Below, piece by piece: positions 1 through 10,439 of a stretch of 64,000 nucleotides of DNA; positions within the stretch are counted from its first letter, which is position 1, and each line of letters begins with the position of its first letter. The notes beneath the pieces are model-generated. The model did not search any database. It was not told the DNA's origin and was given only the letters and a program-made list of their open reading frames with translations. The stretch covers positions 124,001 to 188,000 of the forward strand of contig NW_022985445.1 of NCBI RefSeq assembly GCF_010093595.1, given 5' to 3'. This DNA comes from Mytilinidion resinicola (Eukaryota > Ascomycota > Dothideomycetes > Mytilinidiales > Mytilinidiaceae). The position numbers and the translations under genes were made by a program.

Positions 1-771
1 TCCTCTCTTATTTGGAATGCTGAAAATACTATGAAGCTCCTCACACAGCGGTAAACAAGTGTACAGATTTCAATGACGAAGCATTATACTGCCGCATCTT
101 ATCAGATGCGAGAGGAGTAGCGGTTTTGAAAGCAGTGAATTCTATGGGCACGGCGGCAAAGTAGTCACAACTATTCCTCCTGAAATGGAATTAAGGGATG
201 AGCTATGGTATTCTAGTCTATCTTACACTTCATGTTCCCTAATCATCGCTTTCACTTACTTATAATACTTCAAGTGTGAACTCCGCTCCCCAGTGTGATA
301 TAGCACAGGCGTTTACCAGCGCAACCAAGTTACCAAGAACCAGTCAATAAGCCATAGAGCCCTCAATCAAGACCGGTCTCCTTCCCGTGTCCGCCTTCTA
401 TCCCAAAAAGAAATGACCGAAAATGCCTCCGAGTAAATTATTGTCATCTTCAGGAAGTAGAGAAACCGTCCCAGTTTCCAGGGAAGGCTTCGCCGCCAAA
501 TCTTTTTAAACCGCTAGAAATCACGGCGTCTGATGAGTAGCTATATTTGAGCACATGTTCCGACACCCTAATGCATCTAAATACCCCTCTACTATTCTAG
601 TAAGAGTTGCAAAGCCCGAGAAACCTTATTCTCTTTCCGTATCCCCTGTCTATCCCAAGAAGAAACATGCCAAAATGTCCCCAAGATGATGATTGTTCCC
701 AACGCCAGCTGTAAGAAGCATAAAGAATTCCAGGAGAGCCAAGGTCGCGGACTGTCTTTACGCCATCTAAC
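1..771. other. intergenic, no supported gene
   Basis: I see no convincing gene. Positions about 385-430 and 635-690 are similar to each other (both contain a TATCCCAA-AGAAA block followed by AAAATG-CC), which suggests an old, diverged duplication. The first 60 bases resemble part of the longer TIR element near 45,060-45,110. Long ORFs on either strand here are low-complexity or fall in the repeat that follows. Confidence 0.5.
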
Positions 772-1003
772 CACGCGGGGCATGAAAAAAGTGGCACACT
801 CATTAAGTACTCTGTCCTTATGTACACCTGTCTGCCATTGCATGAAGTGCTTTAACAAGTTTCCACATAGTTTAAAGTGAAGGGCTTTTGTCTTGTTCCT
901 ATTCCTGAAAATTCTCTGAGGCACCCCAAGCAGTGGCAGACAGATGTACACATGAGACAGCTTGTTCTGGAATTAGTATGTCACACTTTCCATGCCCCGC
1001 GTG
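772..1003. repeat. foldback MITE, copy 1 (232 bp)
   Basis: The ends are inverted copies: CACGCGGGGCATG on the left and CATGCCCCGCGTG on the right, each followed inward by an AAAA-GTGGCAC-type block. The arms continue inward as a long imperfect palindrome (GTACACCTGTCTGCCA opposite TGGCAGACAGATGTAC). The flanks are CTAAC (767-771) and CCAAC (1004-1008), a 5-bp target duplication with one difference. It has no coding capacity of its own. It ends 11 bp from the stop codon of the RING gene. Related copies lie at about 1,862-2,274, 7,178-7,411 and 44,692-45,605. Confidence 0.75.
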
Positions 1004-1014
1004 CCAACGTAGCC

Positions 1015-1665
1015 TTACGGCTGACGCAACGTAACCGAGCCCGTCCACACAGTTACCGGCCCATCCCACGCGTACCAATACAGAAACGCTATGAAAGTCA
1101 GGGGATTGAATACTGCCAGGAGAATAGCAAGCGTCACCCAAGGCCCGAGATACCCAACCATAACCGCGAGTACAGCGAGTATCTCGACCATGATTCTCTT
1201 AGCGCGTCCCAGCCCCAAGAAACAAAGGAACGAGGGGAGGGAGTAGAGAATCAGCATCCAGGCGCCCACGAACGTAATTCTCCTCAATACATCACTGTGC
1301 TCCTCAAGCATCCCCTTCAGCGTCCGACGCGGGATGGGTAATGCCGCAACGGAAACTGGGACTGGGAGATTCGCGCGGCATAGCGGGCAATTCGTGCGGG
1401 ATTGGATCCAAGTATCGAGACAGTCGTGGCCGAAGACATGATGGCATTTCGAGTCGATCACTTGAACGGCCATGTCGTGGAAGGAGAAGGGGCGGAGGCA
1501 GATGGGGCAGCCGTCGGTGTGCTTTGCTAGGACCTCTGTGACGAATTGGGGAGGTTGGTTCAGGGGGTGGGCGAACTAGAGGGACATGGTGGTGATGGTG
1601 GTGGTGGTGGTGGTTCTGAGTGAGTTGGGTGGGTGCGGGTGATGGAGTACTAAGAATGAACACAT
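1015..1665 (-). CDS. RING-H2 zinc-finger membrane protein
   Basis: Likely a small membrane-anchored E3 ubiquitin ligase. The translation of the 3' exon (1575-1015) has a RING-H2 motif near its start: CPIC, then CHHVFGHDC, then CPLC, giving the C-x2-C, C-x-H-x3-H-x2-C, C-x2-C pattern. About three hydrophobic segments follow (ITFVGAWMLILYSLPSFLCF, a second around VEILAVLAVMVGYLG, a third around LAILLAVFNPLTFIAF). The 5' end is uncertain. I prefer a tiny first exon (ATG at 1665, five codons) and a 75-nt intron at 1576-1650 with GTACTC and CTCTAG borders. Without splicing, an ATG at 1587 opens the same frame but meets TAG at its fourth codon. The substrate is unknown. RING identity is firm; the start is about even odds. 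Confidence 0.6.
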
Positions 1666-1861
1666 TCTTCGAGTATAAAATAAGGATGAAAGGAAGATAT
1701 GAAAGGGTAGACAGGAAGTCGATCACATCGAGAGAACGGAGAAATCTTAGAAGTGAATTTGAAATAATGAATGGGACCTAGTGAATTTGGATTGAAGAAC
1801 TCTTGACTGAAGCAGGCCGTACATGTGCTCTACTTCGTCCTTCACTTTTGATGCTAATAAT

Positions 1862-2274
1862 TGACCCCCTTTTGAAAGAAATGGCACACTCAAGCATTTC
1901 AACACTGTCTGAGGTGGCCCGGTGAGCTATCAGAAATGCCAGAACTGGTATTCTACAAATGCTAAAAGCACACCAGAGGACTTCAAGTGGTGCTAAACAA
2001 GCGTACATAACCACAGGAATAGTTTTTAGACAGTTCACAGGTTTGTGGACTACCACGTTCTGTTGACACTCATCAACTACGCTGTCTTATGGGTGCACCT
2101 ATCTACTACTGCTTGCAGTGCTTCAACAAGTTTCCACATAACGCAGAGTGAAGAGCTTGTATCCTGTTTAGATTTCTGAAAATGTATTAAAGCACCCTAA
2201 GCAGTGGCAGACGGGTGTACCCGCAAGACAGCTTGTCTTAGAATTAGAGTGCCACCCTTTTCATGCCCCGCGTC
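1862..2274. repeat. TIR element, copy 2 (longer form, degraded left end)
   Basis: The right 220 bp match copy 1 and the right end of the 44.7-kb element: TGCTTGCAGTGCTTCAACAAG, GCAGTGGCAGAC, then GAGTGCCACCC and CATGCCCCGCGT. The left part matches the left part of the 44.7-kb element (ATGGCACAC-CAAGCATTTC, GGTGGCCCGG-GAGCTATCA). The left terminus is worn, so its start is approximate. There is no transposase. The ORFs at 1778-2056 and 2197-2415 fall inside it and are not genes. Confidence 0.6.
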
Positions 2275-2570
2275 AGCCCGTCCTAAGATCGTTTGTATAG
2301 TAGAGCAGCTAACGCCTGCACACGCCGCCACAAAAGACTTAAAACAGCCGACTGGCGCCAATACAGCCCATATGCTAGCAACATCTTGGTCAAGGATAAT
2401 CTGAGCATAGAGCATAATCCCCGCGGCAACAATGATTCCCTGATCTGCTCCGGGCGATTAAGAAGCTAAATTTGTGAACCTTCAAGGAGGAATGCTAAAC
2501 CCCCGCCACTCGCTTCCATATTTAGACTCGAGAACTCTGCTCCATGTCCCACTTCGCCTCGCCTAGAGTC

Positions 2571-3617
2571 CTATCCATAGAAAAATATGTACACGAGGCG
2601 TACTAGCATGACGGGTAGGAGGAAGATTAGGAGTTCCGAGTACTCGAACCCATCATGATAAAGTATCACGTTCCAATGAAGTCGCGATCGCAGCTTAAGG
2701 AGCTTATAGATTGAACCGATAGCCATCATGAAGTTGCAACATTCGACCAGTGGCAGGAAAGAGTCGAAGATGGAGAGCCAGGTCGTAGGATGAGTTGCAT
2801 AGAGATGCTGGTGAGCAATAAGCCCCATTCCGCATCGAAGGAGGCCGGGTCCGAATGTCAAAGACATGAGAATGCCCATGTTCTATTGTATCCAGAGCGA
2901 GTGTCTGGTTAACTTCTCTAAATCGTATACGCAGTCGATTATTTGGCCAATTTGAATCCCGTCCTGGTTCTTGATTTTGGCGCGAAGTAGTCGCGCATCA
3001 GACTGTGCCTTCCAGTGCCAGAATCGAGTGCCAGCGGAAGGCATGTAGCATCTTGATCGTACGACGACCTTCGTAGGTGGCAGGAAAATCAGAAGCATGT
3101 TGCGGCAGGATGCTCTCTTGTACCTGTATCCCCGCGAGAAGGTATGATCATTGAGGTCTTGGGCGAAGGAGAGATAAAACGTCTGGGGGTTGTTTCGAAC
3201 ACTCCAACATATAGAGTTGGCGGTGGTTCGGAAGCGCTGATAGTCGATGGGACCACAGAGATACTGCGGGGCTTTACTGCCGTGCCAGTACTTGCAGTTT
3301 GCCAGTGCTGCGGCGTCTTTTTCACGCTGGGTCAGGTCGCCCAGCTGAAGTTCTTTTGGGCAATCGAGGCGCTTTAGTATGCTCTTGTACGGAACGCACG
3401 ACAGGGCTGGACTAGTGTCGATGATATCTTTCCACTGCTTGCACACCTTGAAGCATCGGAGTATGTCGAAGCGGTCTTCGAGTTCGAGGAATATCATTTC
3501 CGCAAGTTCTGGTGTATGCAGAACTTGCGCCGCTGCAGATATGACTGCACGGTCAAGAGGCGGTTGGGTTTGCTTTTTAGCGGATATCGAGAAGATCTTG
3601 AGTAAAAAAGGTGCCAT
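2571..3617 (-). pseudogene. F-box protein with C-terminal membrane helices, broken by in-frame TAG (paralogue A)
   Basis: An F-box-like segment lies near residues 30-75 (VLHTPELAEMIFLEL, then CFKVCKQWKDIIDTSPAL), the signature of SCF substrate adaptors. The frame runs 244 residues to TAG at 2883-2885 and then continues open in the same frame for more than 100 residues to 2571. The downstream part is hydrophobic (LLIFLLPVMLVRLVYIFF). Paralogue B at 4772-5947 aligns across the stop (LEKLT against MESLT, then NMGILMSL against NMLLVIGG). A 48-nt GT...AG intron (GTATAC to CAATAG) could remove the stop, but it would delete residues conserved in B, so I read this as a premature stop. ATG at 3617 is the only sensible start. 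Function beyond the F-box is unknown. Confidence 0.65.
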
Positions 3618-4771
3618 GTTGACGAGGGGTTGTTGACTCTTATGGTAATTGGTAGTGTAAATGGCTATCGGCTGGGCGAAGGTGTGGTGTGGCGTGGAGG
3701 CGAGAGTGTAGAAGAGACGTTGGAGGAAGGAGCATCAATACCGGGTCTTTATATCGATTCAAGAATGCTGTAGGTGAAAGCAGGCTTTTTCATACATAGG
3801 TGTCCGTAGTATTGAAAGCTGGTGAATTAGTGGGTCTCTGGCCACGTTTTCTCAAACCTTTCAGGTGGATGACTCTATTCGCTATATGCTGTTGAGCGAC
3901 AGTCAGAGGGGAAATGGATCAAAACAAGGTGTGTAGCCAAAAGCCGTATTGATGATGTCAGGAAGCTAGCTACTGAGCGGAAGGAGGAAAGATATACAAA
4001 AGGTGCTGAGTAAGCCTGCTAGAGAGGAAGGGCCCCACACTGTCGTGTAAGGACGTGCAATCCTGGCTAGAGACTGAATGCCTCTAATGACCCGACGCTT
4101 GTCAAAGCTGCTTAAGTAAACTTCTGCTTAAGTAAACTTCTGCTTAAGTAAACTTCGCTTAAGTAAACTTCGATATTTTAGAGAGACTGTTCGGTTGTCA
4201 ATTTGAGAGATATGCCACCTCGAGGCTCGCTAGGACACTTCGGAAAGAGTATTGCGCGAGCCAGGTTCTCCAGAAATACTGGCATCACGATGCGGTATAT
4301 GAGAGCTCCTGTATCTCACTCTCTCTTTTTTCGAGGTTGATTTGCCGTGGATTAGATGTATAGATACTAAGATAGTCTGTCAGATTTACAAAATACACCA
4401 TGGTTTCGTGATCGCATATTCAACTGATCATAGGCGATGTCAACTTTTATATCAATCAACATTCAGTGTGTTTGGTTACGTTTGGCCAACACATGTCGCA
4501 AACGTACCGCGTACGTCTCATTGCTCAAACGCCACCAAAACCAGCATCAGGTGCCATAGAGTCCGTTGAACACAAGCACGGCGGGGAATTTTGCACAATA
4601 GGCTAATCTGAAATTGATTCAGAATTATTGGGTACTCAGCCTAGACCGTCACCAACCTCAGCTGCTAAATAACGAGGAAAACTGGTAGTTATCAAACGAG
4701 TGATCAAGAGAAATAGATCTAGTCAGGCCGTATGTCGTCCCCACGGAAACCTCTTTAGTCCAGCTTCACAA
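3618..4771. other. intergenic with short tandem repeat
   Basis: I see no gene in this 1.15 kb between the two F-box paralogues. The upstream region of paralogue A (about 3,620-3,760) is purine-rich on the plus strand. A short tandem array lies at 4,109-4,172 and is listed separately. The ORF at 4342-4569 has no recognisable features. Confidence 0.45.
4109..4172. repeat. short tandem repeat, about four units
   Basis: The unit GCTTAAGTAAACTTCT is repeated four times; the last junction lacks a few bases. The units contain the palindrome CTTAAG. It is non-coding. Confidence 0.9.
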
Positions 4772-5947
4772 TCATCCTATGATGAGATATCCTGTATTTA
4801 GTAGACATCGCAGTAAGCACTTCCACCCGTATTTAACTTCCGCCCATAACGACAATTCTAAAAAAACCTGAACGAGAGGGAGCAGCCCCCATGCGAGAAA
4901 GAAGAAGCCTACTCTGACGAATAGACACAGCCGAGACGGCGTTCCTACCCACGAGGAGCCTCCACGGAACCGGATCTTGTTGCGGCCAAATCGCAGCCTC
5001 AACATCACCAAAATCGCTCGACCTAGCAAGAAGCAGAGGAGAAGTAGTTGGACTCCAAAGTGGGGACAGTATCCTGCCACGGCCATGCAAAAGAAAAATA
5101 AGATGAGGAACTTCGACCCCATGCGTGCAAGCCAGAGGCAGAAGATCAGGGACTGTGCCGCGCCAGGGACAACTCCTCCAATGACGAGCAGCATGTTGAT
5201 CTTCGATTCCATTCGATCAGCCATCTTAGTGAGGGACTCCATATCGCGGAAACAGTCGAGCAAATCACCGATGTGGACGCCGTTAGCGCATGAGACTGTT
5301 CCTTCTAGGTCCCAGGACTTGGAGATGTTGTAGAACGTGCATCGCACGTTTACTGTCATGGGGGCGGGCATCGAGATGAGTAGGTGTCGGCAGGTTGCCG
5401 TCTCGCAATCAAATCCATTTGAAAGGATTGGCTCCTTGAGATCCTGTTTGAAGGAGAGGTGAATACTGTAATCTTGCTGCACTGTCATACACATAGAGAG
5501 ATTGGATGTGCGCAGCTTCTTGTCCTCGAAGACAGGGTGTTGATAATATGGAGCCATAGGAGCAATGAAGCCCTAGATGAGGCCGTGCCAATCCCCGCAG
5601 CCTGCGTCCTGCATTCCCTGCTCTTCATATTTCGTCAGAGAGCGGACCTTCCACTCATACTTGCCAGTTGAAGGTAGAATGGACGGGGGTAGCGGCCACC
5701 ACAAAATCATACGACGCTGAATAGCTAGGCTGGTTTCTACGATTCCTTTCCACTGTTTGCAGACCATACCACAATGGCGGATGTCGGTCATGTTCTCAAG
5801 TTCGTTGATAATCATTTCCACCAGCTCGACAGTATGCAGAACTCGAGATGCTGCAGATACGCTTTCCTTTCCTAGCTTGACTGCCTTCTCAGAGGGCGTA
5901 GCGTGACGCTGGCGTCGTTTTTTGGGGACGTTAAGAGAAGACGGCAT
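4772..5947 (-). pseudogene. F-box protein with C-terminal membrane helices, broken by in-frame TAG (paralogue B)
   Basis: Paralogue of the 2571-3617 gene. The start at 5947 (MPSSLNVPKKRRQRH) best matches paralogue A in length. The F-box-like segment reads VLHTVELVEMIINEL, then GMVCKQWKGIVETSLAI. The frame stops at TAG (5573-5575) after DWHGLI and resumes immediately in the same frame (GFIAP, then MAPYYQHPVF) to 4772. Paralogue A is open across the equivalent stretch (WHGSKAPQYL), so the interruption is inside the domain. The C-terminal half has about four hydrophobic segments (LLVIGGVVPGAAQSLIFCLW, FLILFFFCMAVAGYC, LLLLCFLLGRAILVML, FFLAWGLLPLVQVFLEL). An F-box plus several membrane helices is unusual. 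Both halves otherwise look well preserved, so decay is recent or the protein is still made as fragments. Confidence 0.65.
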
Positions 5948-6837
5948 GCTCGTGATTATCCGCAATGGGCGGATCTGGTTGCGGTAGTTGGAAAGTTCTG
6001 AGTGGAATTGATGGGCAAGGAGGGTGGTTGATGTGTGGGTTGGAGATGAGCGTGATGGAAGAGGGGAGGCGAAGGAGAGTCTACTTGACATGAATACGTG
6101 CACCCGGAAACATGTCCGGCGAGTGAATGCTTCATCAAAAGTGTAACCGTCACAGATGCCGCTCTAGACATCCGACTTTCACCTTCCATTCACTAGGCAC
6201 AAAGATTTTTCTTACCGCATTCACAATGCTAACGAATCGCTCTTATCTCAGTGCCTGAGATTAATCCATTTCCCGAGCTCGATGAATGAGTTATGGCTCA
6301 GCCATTTGGCGTGATCCAGCTGGTCTCCGAAGTGCTCGAAGACCAAGACGGGGAGCTCTCGGTCCTTGTGCCCCACCCGCTTCCTTTGCTCATTGAATGA
6401 TCTGAAGCTCACGCATTTTATGCAATCCAGCTGTTTCTTGGGGCAGTGGAAGACCACGCCAAGGTGGCCCCTTCCATTCCCCTCGACCACAATCACGTGC
6501 CTCGCAGATTTCTGGTTTGAAAAGCGAGCATCTCCCTGTTCTTTCTGGCCTTCTCTCTTTTAGCACTAGAGTGGTGATGGTACTAGCGGCTGTATTTATG
6601 AGCCATCGGAACCCAGCCCTGCATTGAGCGCTGGCTATCTGGTAGACCGGGAGATCTCTGATAGCTAGTGTAAGGTTTCATGTATTCGAGCTAGTTATCC
6701 TAAAATTGTATCCCTCCGCCTTCTCCATCCAATTAATCTAAGACCCGCATCGTAGAATCGAACCGTGAGCTGAATTGACACTAAATCAAAATTGAGCCTC
6801 AGCCCGCAACAAGGTCCCGGCGTGATGGCGGTAGAAA
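5948..6837. other. intergenic, no supported gene
   Basis: The upstream region of F-box paralogue B followed by about 600 bp with no recognisable gene. The overlapping opposite-strand ORFs at 6248-6496 and 6366-6563 share no features with known families. Confidence 0.4.
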
Positions 6838-7174
6838 CAGCGTGGCCAGTAATCCGGCTGACGGAGTGTGAGGCCCTTGGATTGATTGGATGGGGCTGGT
6901 TGAAGTTCGAGATTAATTAGACAGATTGAAGGGATTTATCAAGCTAGACCAATCCACCTAGATCTACCACGAAGACTGACATAACAGGTATAGAAATGGG
7001 GAGTGTATGGGGTGACCTGGGCCTACCTATGGCTAGTTCCATCAGAAATCTAGTTTATCAATCCGATTGAGGATTGAAAGTCCTCTAGATTGATTGGATT
7101 GGGTTTGAATGGGTGTGGATTAACCGGCTGGCCGATGGACGGATTGAAGGTTGGACGGATTACTAGCCACGCTG
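6838..7174. repeat. 337-bp TIR element, GATTGATT-rich interior
   Basis: CAGCGTGGCCAGTAATCCG at 6838-6856 is repeated in inverted form at 7156-7174 (CGGATTACTAGCCACGCTG), with one mismatch over 19 bp. The interior holds repeated GGATTGATTGGAT-like words, recalling the subterminal repeats of the hAT element at 17-20 kb. The CAG start is also hAT-like. I see no matching target duplication; the right end directly abuts MITE copy 3. It is non-coding. Confidence 0.6.
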
Positions 7175-7177
7175 GCG

Positions 7178-7411
7178 CACGGGGCATGGAAAAGGTGGCA
7201 CAGTAATTCCAGAACAAGCTGTCTCATGTGTATGCACACCTGTCTGCCACTGCTTGGGGTGCTTCAGAGAATTTTCAGGATTTAGAACGAGATAAAAGCC
7301 CTTCACTTTGGTCTTGGTGGAAACTTGTTAAAGTACTTCATGCAGTGGTAGACAGGTGTACGCACGTGCTGAGTACTTGCTGAGTGTGCCACTTTTTTCA
7401 TGCCCAGCGTG
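7178..7411. repeat. foldback MITE, copy 3
   Basis: Same family as copy 1. The left end CACGGGGCATGGAAAAGGTG faces an inverted right end in TTTTTTCATGCCCAGCGTG. The interior again holds the foldback arms (CACACCTGTCTGCCACTGCTT opposite TGCAGTGGTAGACAGGTGTA). It sits directly against the right TIR of the 6.8-kb element. Confidence 0.7.
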
Positions 7412-8167
7412 GCTGGGTAGAAAAGGTCTTGAGGATAGAGAGGATTTTGGAATCTTGGCATTTTAATGAAACGTCAAGATTCCATTCATCTTGCCAAGAA
7501 ACCAAAACTACCTAGATAGGTAAGGCTGAGCGTAACTGAGGTGATAAAAGTGTCGAGCTCACTGCACAGAGTGCCAAGAAATCCAGTTCTGCACCAAGAA
7601 ACCATGTGGAATGCTAAGAAATCATACGAAACAAGGTATACACTCGTATCTCCGTTGATATAGCTGTGTCGGCTGTACAGGTGGGTGATCGCTTGGCTTT
7701 CGATGTGTTTTTTGTCGACTTTCACTGATGAAGTGCATGCCTCAGACTTTTGGGGGTGTGGGGCGGAGAAGTTCATTTTTAGAAGACTACTAAAACATGT
7801 GCGTTTGGGAGCGTCGAATAATTTCTGAAGAGATCTGATACCGTTGCTTGACGTTTCGTGCGAAGTTGAAAGTCCTGAATGGTATGCAAATTCTGAAGGG
7901 TACTTAAATGACAGCCAGCAAGGCCACTGAGATTCTTCAAAGATGCTGCACACACGATACCAAACCATCAAGCGGCGCGTCATGTAGTGCTATTGATATC
8001 CGGAAACCCCAGGTAGGCAAAAGCCTAGTGATCGGGCAGTCTCACTCCCTCCCTCGTCCATACCACCTCCAGAAAAGGATTGTCATGAGGCCTCGGGCTA
8101 TTACCCAGCAAAGCCGGGACAACACCTCCTGGACCATCATGAATTCTTCTAAACCAATATGTCTCGC
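7412..8167. other. intergenic, doubtful ORF
   Basis: The only sizeable ORF (7486-7983, minus, 165 codons) has no recognisable domain, uneven composition and no obvious promoter or intron support. I do not call it a gene. Confidence 0.35.
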
Positions 8168-8989
8168 TTACTTCTCCAAAGAGGCGGTACGACCATGCGG
8201 AATCATACCCCGACGGCCCATCGATAACATCCAGACAATCGGGGATCCGTACCGCCACAACTTCACCCTATCAAAGAGCGGGACCGGGCCAAGGCTCTTC
8301 ACGATCTTAGCCCACTCCTCCATCCGCACTGCGAGCGTCCGCTCACTAGGCCTAGAGCTTCTATTGCCGGTATTCCAAATATGCAGCCAAAGGTTTGGAT
8401 GCGCATGTTCCGCCAGAATCGTCAATACCTCATGCCAAATCTCCACATGCTGAAACTCCTTCTCGGGATCGACTTCGCGGACATCGAGGACTAGTCCTCG
8501 GATGTACTTGAGTTTTTCCCGCTGCTTCAGAGCTAGGACAGTCTCATAGATGCTGCCAAATCCGGACCGCGGATCGCCTCTTCTGGTCGGGGCGCTGCGC
8601 ATGAAGAATTGGCCGTTGAGGTAAAACACCCGTTTTGCAAGCTTGTACATATGCTTGCTAACGCAGAACAGCGCGCTGGGGTATTGTATGTAGATCGAAT
8701 CGCTGCAGATGCAAGGAAACCAACTCCAGGCACCTCCTTCGCAGGTTTTGTAGCAACCGGCGCCGATGGGATTGCCGTGCTTGTTGAGAGTGATGGGGAT
8801 GCCACGAATGTCCGTCATGGATTCATTGGCGTTCCCGAGACCAGCGTGGTAGAGTATCAACTCTTGAAGTTCGATTGGGAGCTCCAGAAATCTCGGGAAG
8901 GACGGAAGAGATCTAGCTGGGATGGGATCGGCGTGGGATCAGATTAAGGCTGCTGCCTTGGACTTTGCTGAGATGCCGTTTGCTGACAT
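8168..8989 (-). pseudogene. fungal hypothetical protein (LPxELQ-type), in-frame TGA near N-terminus
   Basis: From ATG at 8989 the frame reads 16 codons, hits TGA, then stays open for about 255 residues to 8168. It begins with FPRFLELPIELQELILYHAG, the kind of N-terminal helix common in lineage-expanded F-box-like fungal proteins. No in-frame ATG lies between the TGA and the conserved helix, so either translation starts in an unseen exon or the N-terminus is broken. The middle and C-terminal regions (YLNGQFFMR, YIRGLVLDVREVD, WAKIVKSLGPVPLF) are clearly shared with the degraded copy at 9381-10345. The function is unknown and I recognise no catalytic motif. Confidence 0.55.
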
Positions 8990-9380
8990 GACTGGGCGGT
9001 AGGAAGGTCAGACTTCAACATTCTAAGCGGTGGGTTGTGGATGTGGAAAGGATGGGAGATTGTGTGGTGTTGTTGGTGGGTGAGTAGCCTGGCTGCGTTG
9101 AAGGTGTGGAGGATAACATGATAGGGATATAAGAGATTTATGCGATTAAGGCCGGGTCCAGGCGGTGATTCGCATAGCCAACCAAGGTCACGATACTGCG
9201 CGTACCAAGCTACTCATGGGCTAGAGCAACTCGACAAATCCACCGTACCACCGTCTGCATTGTTCTAGGTGAAGCAATAATATAAAGTCGACAGAAGCAT
9301 GTGACTAATAGTTACACCAATCCTGGATCCAGACCGAATGACTGTTTTTGGCATTGCCTCTCTCGTAGTCAAAAACAGAA
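8990..9380. other. intergenic, nothing recognised
   Basis: A 390-bp gap between two related, degraded genes; probably the upstream region of the 8168-8989 gene. I see no repeat or RNA gene. Confidence 0.5.
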
Positions 9381-10345
9381 TCAGACTTGGGCCCCGGTAA
9401 GAGCGCCGGTTCTCATCGACCATACCAACTTCGCTCTGTGGTAGATCCTACAGACCGCGAACGCCTTGATGTTGAACACGACAGAGTAGGGCCCGAGGTG
9501 ATGAAGAATCTTGACAAATTTGTTCGTCCGCGTCGTCATCTTGTGGTCGCATTGTTTCATGTCCCAGTACCCACTCATGAGAATCTGCATATCCGGATTG
9601 GGATGCCCGTAGCGTGAACAGCGCCATCCACGTATCAGTATCCTCGAACTCTTCGTCCCAATTAGCTTCGCGGATGTCAATTCTGAGGTAGCGGATGTTA
9701 CGGAGTTTGTCCTTGGGAAAATTTAGAATAGTGTTGTATGTGCCTTTGATGCTGGTACGGGGATCGTTGCGAATGAAGAATTGGTTTTGAAGGTAGTAAG
9801 TCCTAGTGGCGAGGTCGTTTGACTGTGAAGAGCGCCGAGGGAAGACGCTCGCATGTGCAGCTAGAGGACCAGTGAGCGCTGTATACTCCGTCCTTGTCAC
9901 ATGTGACTTGAGAGCAACCGCATGAGCCGCCCGTGATTCTCTCTCCGCATATACATAAGTGGGAATGCCAGATCCATGGAGTGGGGTTGCAAGTCTGGCA
10001 ACAAGGGTATCGCAGTGTGCCATGTCGCGTTGACCAGAGGCAAATCCCATAACTGTCCACGAAGAATGGCCAGCGAGGAAACGTCGTAATGAGAAGTAGA
10101 GGATTCCGTAAACCTACCATTATTGATACAGTACCTGGTGTAATAATAGCGGTCGGGAATCCCGGCTGCTTGGATAGAATTGATGGCTTGAGGAGAGGAA
10201 GAATTGCGCTCTTGCGGTATTCTAACCAGCAGGAAAGGTGGTGAAGCTCTCCAGCTCGACACATCATTTCATCACCTTCACCTGGAACAATTGCAGGCCC
10301 GAAGGTCATCGCCAACCATACAAACCTTGGAAGGTAAGACTGCAC
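9381..10345 (-). pseudogene. frameshifted paralogue of the 8168-8989 protein
   Basis: The similarity to the neighbouring gene moves between frames. CCQTCNPTPWIWHSHLCIC and LPSALFTVK (one frame, up to about 9,815) match CYKTCEGGAWSWFPCIC and YPSALFCVS. YYLQNQFFIRND through DTWMALFTL (second frame, about 9,810-9,620) matches FYLNGQFFMRS through EIWHEVLTIL. YGHPNPDMQILMSGY and FVKILHHLGPYSVVF (third segment, about 9,610-9,450) match HAHPNLWLHIWNTG and WAKIVKSLGPVPLF. At least two frameshifts are therefore present, near 9,815 and 9,610. The outer limits are approximate, and the 5' part overlaps the upstream region of RAM2. Confidence 0.7.
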
Positions 10346-10439
10346 ACATGCCGTCGTTGGTATTGTTCTCCCCTCGTGGTGTTGCTTTGTCTTAGCTCGC
10401 TTGCAGCGACAACCGCAACCTCACCGCCGCTCCCCCACC

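Noticed and set aside
592..1141. ORFs on both strands (119, 76, 80 and 64 codons)
   Set aside because: They lie mainly in the palindromic MITE at 772-1003; the same peptides recur from other MITE copies.
6745..6775. tRNA-like GAATCGAACC word
   Set aside because: No cloverleaf arms or A-box could be found around it on either strand.
7486..7983. 165-codon minus-strand ORF
   Set aside because: No domain, no paralogue, no splice or start support.
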